Assembly (NCBI GenBank): GCA_029204225.1
Contig: CM055099.1
Coordinates: 54,342,983-54,406,982, forward strand
Length of the DNA: 64,000 nucleotides
DNA from: Diphasiastrum complanatum
Lineage: Eukaryota; Streptophyta; Lycopodiopsida; Lycopodiales; Lycopodiaceae
Direction: 5' to 3'
Position numbers and translations under genes: made by a program. Position 1 is the first letter of the stretch, and every line of letters begins with the position of its first letter. The notes under the pieces are model-generated. The model saw only the letters and a program-made list of their open reading frames with translations. It was not told the DNA's origin and made no database searches. Below, piece after piece: positions 58,251 to 64,000 of the stretch.

Positions 58251-60064
58251 TATGTTTGCCTTGTACTTATTGATAGATCCACCTTGGTTTGTCTTCACCT
58301 TGAAGATCCATTTGTATCCAATGACTTTATTGTCCTTAGGTAACTTCACCAATCTCCATGTTCCATTCTTCATAAGAGCTTGATACTCAAGATCCATTGC
58401 TTGGATCCACTCCTCTTCTTTCCTTGATTCATCTACACTTGTAGGTTCATCAAAAGAGGTTAGGAAAGTAACATAAAAAATTACTTGCTTACTCTTTCCA
58501 TCATATGTAAGCCTTGAAGGTACTTGACTTTCCCTTAATGTTCTCCTTGGCTTTTGACTTGATGAAGGTCCATCATCATCACCATCTAAAGTAAAATCTT
58601 GTACGTCAATATCAAGAATGTTGGATCAATCCACACCTTTATCAATCATGCTTGAAGACACTTTTGGAATGTTCTCCTCATCAAAGATGAGATCTCTACC
58701 AACAATCACTTTGTTAGTAGAAGGAATGTAAACCTTGTAGGCTTTACTAACCTCATATATCCAACAAAAATACCTCTTCTTGAAGATGGATCCTCCTTGG
58801 TCCTATCATCAAGAGTAATGTTGACATAGCATGTGCATCCAAAGGTTCTTAGAAAGTTGACACTCAGCCTCCTCTTGAATAGCATCTCAAAAGGTGTCCT
58901 TCCATCCGAAATAGCACTCGGCCACCTATTGCACAATACATTGGCACACAACAAAGCTTGATCCCAAAATGGTTTATCAAGATTAGCACTTAACCTCATG
59001 GCTTTAGCACTTTCACATAAAGTCCTATTCTTCCTTTCAGCCACTCCATTTTATTGTGGGGTCCTTGATGTTGTATACTCCCTCTGATCCCATGCCCATC
59101 ACAAAAGTCCTTGAACTTGGTAGATATGTACTCACCACCATTGTCACTCCTTAAGCACTTGATCTTTGTGAAAAATTGGTTCTCCCTTGCATTCTTGAAC
59201 TTGATAAAGACATCATACACTTCATCCTTACTCTTTAGTAGATAGATCCAACAAAATCTACTAAAATCATTAATGAATGTTGCATACATCTTAGCTCCAC
59301 TATTGCTAGTTGTAGTAAATCCATGAATATCCGAATGTACAAGTTGAAAAGGCTTTGTAGATCTAGTATAAGATAGTCTATGTGACTTAGACAAAGCACA
59401 AGACTCACAAACATGATTGATGCCACTTAAAGAACTTGGAAGACCTATCACAACCTTCTTTCTAGCCATTACCTCCAATGACTTGAAGTTGAGGTGTCCC
59501 ATCCTTTTACGCCAAATCTCTTAAATAGGTATTTGCTCTCTTGCAACACATCCAACTTGGATAGCAATAACACAAGCATCTAGTCTGAACAACTTTCCTT
59601 GTCTTTTATCTTTTCCAATCAAGACATCCTTCCTTTTGATCATACAAGCATCTCCATCAAACTCAACGTGGGGACTTTACTTAGCATTTGACTCACACTA
59701 AGCAAATTCTTGGTAATAGATGGAATAGACAAAACATCCTCCAAATGAACGTTCCTATTTGTAGAGAGAGAAATAGGAATTGTGCCAATCTCTTTGATTG
59801 CACACTCACCATCATTGGCCGTGTAGATCACCCTCTTGCCATCTCCATATGCCAACAAAGAAGTGAAATACTCTTTGTGAAAAATCATGTGTGAACTTGC
59901 TCCACTATCAATTCACCAAGGATTTAGATCTCCATCATTAGCAAGCATACATGAAGACATCACAAAAGCATCATCATTTTCATCTTGAACGTCCAAACCA
60001 TCCTCATCAAGAGTAAGATTACCTTGCTTGTCTCCTTGATCTCTCTTCTTCTTGTAGCACTCAC
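58251..60064 (-). pseudogene. Family A copia (copy 4): gag end to RT start
   Basis: On the minus strand from 60064: gag tail after the knuckle (KRDQGDKQGNLTLDEDGLDV), protease region (a stop replaces part of WWIDSGAS near 59910), pre-integrase, then integrase from 59502 with MGHLNFKSLEVMARKKVVIG, CESCALSKSHRLSYTRS, LVHSDIHGFT (Asp present) and RSDNGGEYIS. A one-base loss near 59090 shifts the frame before MAERKNRTLCES (Glu present). The C-terminal part TFGCTCYVNITLDDRTKEDP and the linker follow. The RT start MDLEYQALMKNGTWRLVKLP, KVIGYKWIFKVKTNQGGSIN ends near 58250. Shifts also occur near 59660 and 59520. It lacks most of RT and RNase H. Confidence 0.9.
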
Positions 60065-60410
60065 TTTGGCAAAACGAGATGCTCAACAACAAGGGATTGA
60101 CTATGATGAGACCTTTGCACCCGTGGCATAGTTGATAGGCATATCATCTCACTTGCTACACTTTATGGATGAGATCTATGAAAAATACACATTACAAATG
60201 ACATTTTTGAATGATGATCTTGAGGAGGAAGTGTACATGGAGCAACCCGAGAGCTACATTTCATCAACAAAGCCAAATCATGTGTATCTACTACAAAAGA
60301 GTTTGTATGGCCTTAAGCAAACACCAAGAAGTTGATATGCTAAGTTTAACACTTTTTTATTCTCTGAAGCTTTGTTATGAGTGAGTATGATCATTCACTT
60401 TATTTTACAA
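60065..60410 (+). pseudogene. Copia RT fragment (family E)
   Basis: The plus strand reads LAKRDAQQQGIDYDETFAPV, a stop, then [40 protein letters not shown] and LKQTPRS, then a stop where W is usual. It is close to 41390-41640, so both come from one family. It ends before the YVDD box. The left boundary is a head-to-head join with family A. Confidence 0.85.
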
Positions 60411-60744
60411 GTGGAGGTGAGGAAGTCCTCCAAATCCAAGGTAGAGCCTCCAAATGTCCTCCAAACAACCTGCAAGCTTCAAGATGCTCCCCAACTCCAA
60501 GCTAGGATACCTCCACCTACAAGTAAGGATCTGCAAGTCTCCAAGAATCTCTCCTCCACCTGTGTCCCTACTCTTTAAACACAAAGATAGATAACAGGCT
60601 GGCCTCAAGTATTCACCACCCAACCATAGCTAGATCCAAGCTCCAAGCAAGACCTATCTAGCACTCCCTTGCTAACCATAAACAAATCACAAGCATACCA
60701 CAACACTCCATAGTATACTCAAGATCCAAACCCTACTTATGTCC
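60411..60744. other. Unassigned, CTCCAA-rich stretch
   Basis: CTCCAA and CCTCCA strings recur, but no regular period or gene is visible. Confidence 0.4.
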
Positions 60745-61337
60745 CATACCATAAGCAAGATCCGGTAACCCATCAATAAACATTAACATTTGTACCTTCG
60801 GTGGAATATCACTATAAAGTGGATTCAGGTACTCATGAAAATCTTGAATAAACTGTTCCAAACCTTAATTTATGGTTAGATGACTCAACTTTTGGAAGTG
60901 TTCATAGTCATCTAAAAGTGATAGAAAATAATCCCTAAAAAGTTTGCAAAAATCATCTCATATACAAGTTTGATTGCCCTTTGCAACTAAGTCATCCACC
61001 AAACTAAGGCTCTTCCTTCAAGGAACATGGTGACGGTGGATAACTTCTCAGATTCAGAGAATTGGTTCATGGCAAAGTATTTGTTCCAAACATTCAGCCA
61101 AGAACTTACCACTTGTAAGTTCCTATCTTTCTTCTCCCCCTTAAACACTTTTACAAGAGGTGGAACTACATGCTTCTTCTGATTGGCTAACCTAGACTCT
61201 AAGTCTTGGTCTCTTTGATTAGTTTCAACAAGCTGCTTATTAGTGGCTTGAATTTGTTGGTATAAAAGTTCAAGAGCTTGTGCCACATTGGATGGGTTTG
61301 ATAGATCAAATGTTGGATTTTCATTGGTTTGATTCAT
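60745..61337 (-). pseudogene. Ty3/gypsy-like gag fragment
   Basis: On the minus strand an open frame from ATG 61337 reads ALELLYQQIQATNKQLVETN (coiled-coil-like), LVKVFKGEKKDRNLQVVSSW and MNQFSESEKLSTVTMFLEGR then ALVWW. The W-L-x-x-x-x-x-Y-F ... E-S-E-K ... L-x-G-x-A-x-x-W-W pattern is the retrotransposon gag core of gypsy elements. After a stop at 60987 the frame continues with FIQDFHEYLNPLYSDIPPKV, QMLMFIDGLPDLA. No knuckle, protease or pol of this type follows. It is the only gypsy-like coding piece I see. Confidence 0.72.
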
Positions 61338-62292
61338 TGGTGTTGCTTGTGTGTTTTCCTATTATGCAAATACAACAACAAGTGCTCAAATTAGAATGAT
61401 AGAAATGCTTCAATTATTACATCCAATGCAAATAAAAACCATTTACTTCTATACATTCAATCTTATTGTTTGTAAGCTCAATCCAAGCCTACTATTTGCA
61501 AGCTTAATTCAAGCTTAAGAGGAAAACAACATCAAGCTACATTTGCCTTAATCAAAAGCAAAAATGAAAACCAAACTTTATGTAAACTTCAATTAACTCA
61601 TCCAAGCTAATGTTTACATAAAATTCTCATTCCCATTCCCATTCCAATTCTATTTGTCATTTCAAAAACAACCAAAGTTTTCACATTTCTCACTATTCTA
61701 GATTTCTAAAACCAAGAAACTAGTGTCTAGAAATGGATAACTAATGAAGCTTTATGAAAACTTCAATTTTCAGATCTGATTTTCAGATTTACAGGTCTAA
61801 AAATCAGAACTTCAAAATGACAAAAAACAGAATTTCAAAACTTGTTTTATGCACAAAGTTACACTACCATTCCCTTCCTACATTGTCATCTTTATGAAAC
61901 TAGGAGATAGAAAAGGTGTAACTAATGAAGTTTGAATGAAAACTTCACTTTTCAGATCTGATTTTCAGATGCACAAGTCTGAAAAATGGAACTTCAAAAT
62001 GAAAATCAGAACTTCAAACACTTCATTTATGCAAAAAAAAACACTAGTTTTGATTAAAACACATAACTAGAATCTCTTTGCCAAAAAAAATTTGTGTATG
62101 TAGAGGAAGACTTCCTCTACCTATCCCACAAATCTTTTTTCAGAACTTTTAAAAATCCAAAGCCCACTTTAAAACTTCTCTAACATGATAAAAAATTAGC
62201 CCTAAACAATTCTATAAGCATCACTACTCTCTTCCAAAGAGAACTAGATTCATTGGGTACTTCAACTACAAGCTTCCTAAAACTAGAAAAGC
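61338..62292. other. Non-coding with a diverged 180-bp tandem duplication
   Basis: TTTTCAGATCTGATTTTCAG occurs near 61767 and 61949 within similar context, giving two units of about 180 bp. The rest has no coding features and may be leader or flank of the gypsy-like fragment. Confidence 0.55.
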
Positions 62293-64000
62293 CTATAATC
62301 TTTCCCAAAAAAATTTAGTTGGTGATCTTAATAGAACTTGAAGAAGGTTAGAAAGGTTACCATCCTCAATTCTCATAGATTTTGCACATTCACATAGAGA
62401 TCTATTCTTTCTCTCGGCCACTCCATTTTGAGATGGAGAGTAGGCACAAGAAAACTCTCTTTTAATGCCTTCAAGCTCACAAAAATCTTCAAATTTATTG
62501 GAGATATATTCACCACCTCCATCACTTCTAAGAGCTCTAATCTTGAATGAGAATTGCTTCTCTACATAAGCTTTGAAAATAAGGAAATGATCAAACACCA
62601 TAGATTTTGAAACAAGAAGATATATCCAAGTGAATCTTGTGTAATCATCAATGAAAGTAACAAAACAAGTGGCTCCTCCCTTGCTTGTAGTTGATGAGAA
62701 ATGCACATCCGAGTGGATTAACTCCAAAGGATGCTTGCTTTTGATAGAAGATCTTGTAAATGGCTTTTTGTGAGATTTAGCAATAGCACAAGCCTCACAA
62801 GGCTTGATCTCCTTGGAGAATGACTTTGGCAAGCCAGTAGCTTTGGATTCTTTGATCATAGAGAGCATGGATTTGTAGTTGGGATGTCCCAACCTCCTAT
62901 GCCATAATTCCTCCATAGAGAGCTTGTTCACAAGAGCAACATTACAAGCATTCACATACTCATTTGGATCTAGTTTATAGATGCCACCAAATCTAGATCC
63001 TAATGCAAGTATCTCATCATTCTTCTTGATAGTGCAAGTATCAACATTGAATTTTACATCAAGGCCATTATCAAGCAATTGGCCAACACTAATAAGATTT
63101 TTGGTAAGCTTAGGTACATAAAGAACTCTAGAGAGAGAAAGAACTTTAGAGGATGCAAGCTTCAAGGGAATGTTCCCTATGCCTTCAATAGGACATTCAA
63201 AATCATTTGCAGTGTATATTGATTTCTTCACTCCATCATAAGGTGCAATAGAAGAGAAAGAGTCCTTGGAGCTACACATATGTGAAGAGGCTCCACTATC
63301 AATATACCATAGGCCGTCCTTCTTGAAAGGAGTAGATGAGAAACTAGAGACCATAAGAGATCCGTCTCCATCACTTGCAATAGTGTCTTCCTTCTCATTG
63401 GTAATATTGGCTTGCTTGAGTTGATTCTTCTTTTTGAAGCAATTGGTGGCATAATGACCTTTCTTGCCACAATAAAAGCACTTGATCTTCTTCTTCTTGA
63501 GCTTGGATGATGAAGCATTAGAGGAATCATCTTCCTCCTCATCTTTGTCTTTGGATTTGACTTTGTCCTTGCTTGAGGATTGTTGATGTTGGTTCTTGCT
63601 CCTCCCTTCGTGCTTATCCTTGGCAAAGAGAGCTTTGCCATCATTATGAGTGAGAGAAAGCTTGTCCATCCTCAAGAGCTTGTACTCTTGTCTTGATTCT
63701 TCTGAAATTAGCACACTTTGGAGAGCCTCCAAACTTGGTAGCTCCTCCTTAATGGCATAGGATTGGACAAGGTTATCAAATTCACTTCTCAAGCCATTGA
63801 GAATGACTTGAACTAGCTCATTTTGATTGATGGAATCACCAATGCAAGCAAGCTCTCTATGAATATCTTTTACTCTCAAAACATAACTAGATGCACTCTC
63901 ATCACTCTTTTGGCTACTTTGAAAGATTTGATTCCTAAGAGTGAGAAGCCTAGAGGTATTCTTAGCCTCATAGATAGTCTTGAGACAATCCCAAGCTTCT
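62293..64000 (-). CDS. Copia gag-protease-integrase (family J), open to the right edge, 3'-truncated
   Basis: The longest clean frame in the window. It is open from base 64000 (EAWDCLKTIYEAKNTSRLLT) without an internal start being needed. It gives gag (VQVILNGLRSEFDNLVQSYA), a K/D-rich linker, knuckle CFYCGKKGHYATNC, protease LWYIDSGASSHMC, pre-integrase HRRLGHPNYKSML with CEACAIAKSHKKPFTRS, and the integrase core with ELIHSDVHFSSTT, RSDGGGEYIS (G where N is usual) and NGVAERKNRSLCECAKSMRI. All three catalytic acids are present. After MRIEDG the copia reading is lost and a stop follows at 62293, so the integrase C-terminus, RT and RNase H are missing. Gag start lies outside the window. Confidence 0.93.
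   Translation of the reverse strand, partial: EAWDCLKTIYEAKNTSRLLTLRNQIFQSSQKSDESASSYVLRVKDIHRELACIGDSINQNELVQVILNGLRSEFDNLVQSYAIKEELPSLEALQSVLISEESRQEYKLLRMDKLSLTHNDGKALFAKDKHEGRSKNQHQQSSSKDKVKSKDKDEEEDDSSNASSSKLKKKKIKCFYCGKKGHYATNCFKKKNQLKQANITNEKEDTIASDGDGSLMVSSFSSTPFKKDGLWYIDSGASSHMCSSKDSFSSIAPYDGVKKSIYTANDFECPIEGIGNIPLKLASSKVLSLSRVLYVPKLTKNLISVGQLLDNGLDVKFNVDTCTIKKNDEILALGSRFGGIYKLDPNEYVNACNVALVNKLSMEELWHRRLGHPNYKSMLSMIKESKATGLPKSFSKEIKPCEACAIAKSHKKPFTRSSIKSKHPLELIHSDVHFSSTTSKGGATCFVTFIDDYTRFTWIYLLVSKSMVFDHFLIFKAYVEKQFSFKIRALRSDGGGEYISNKFEDFCELEGIKREFSCAYSPSQNGVAERKNRSLCECAKSMRIEDGNLSNLLQVLLRSPTKFFWERL

Overview
The window looks like repeat-dominated nuclear DNA of a land plant. It is AT-rich and packed with Ty1/copia retrotransposon pieces of plant type: gag with a CCHC knuckle, a D-S-G-A protease, an HHCC plus DDE integrase, a YVDD reverse transcriptase, an RNase H, tRNA-Met primer sites and purine tracts. 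It also holds two LINE fragments, one Ty3/gypsy-like gag and very long CT/GA, AT and CA microsatellites. I see no intact host gene, tRNA, rRNA or CRISPR array. The species cannot be named from this sequence.

Layout. 1-4877 holds a broken minus-strand copia gag-protease plus upstream flank. This block is repeated in the same orientation at 33597-37394, so it is a direct duplication. The first copy also carries a 404-bp inverted-repeat element, a threefold 140-bp repeat and a 412-bp extra segment. 5.9-9.1 kb has a (CT)n tract, two copia remnants meeting head to head and an LTR. 9.1-11.5 kb is a minus-strand LINE. 11.5-13.2 kb is a minus-strand copia whose integrase core is replaced by unrelated sequence. 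14.7-15.4 kb is an LTR. 15.4-22.7 kb is framed by a 1.3-1.4 kb inverted repeat and contains a 331-nt hairpin behind a TATA box, a decayed acidic reading frame and scrambled copia pieces. 23.5-24.2 kb is a GC-rich island.

26.9-29.6 kb is a chimeric copia polyprotein in which two families are joined in frame. It is followed by a cluster of LTRs in both orientations (29.6-31.6 kb) and a minus-strand copia (31.6-35.0 kb) in which an unrelated open frame takes the place of RT and most of RNase H. 35-41.4 kb is duplicated flank, microsatellites and an uncharacterised minus-strand coding-like stretch. 41.4-48.1 kb is a head-to-tail pile of copia RT/RNase H pieces, a second LINE fragment and two LTRs. 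51.2-57.4 kb is the best-resolved element: a copia with a 5' LTR remnant, primer site, gag-pol and a full 974-bp 3' LTR, interrupted by a nested minus-strand copia. 57.4-60.4 kb is a mosaic of copia pieces in alternating orientation. 60.7-61.3 kb is a gypsy-like gag. 62.3-64.0 kb is the most intact gag-protease-integrase frame and runs off the right edge.

How the parts relate. Nearly every coding segment is a retrotransposon domain, and almost all are disabled by frameshifts, stops, internal deletions or mutated catalytic residues. The pattern fits repeated nested insertion, illegitimate recombination between related copia families and occasional acquisition of foreign sequence. The items most worth a second look are the TATA-preceded hairpin at 18.4 kb, the inverted-repeat element proven by an empty site, the foreign open frames inside two copia elements, the in-frame double polyprotein, and a CACACGTGTG palindrome found about 165 nt downstream of the TATA box in three LTRs.
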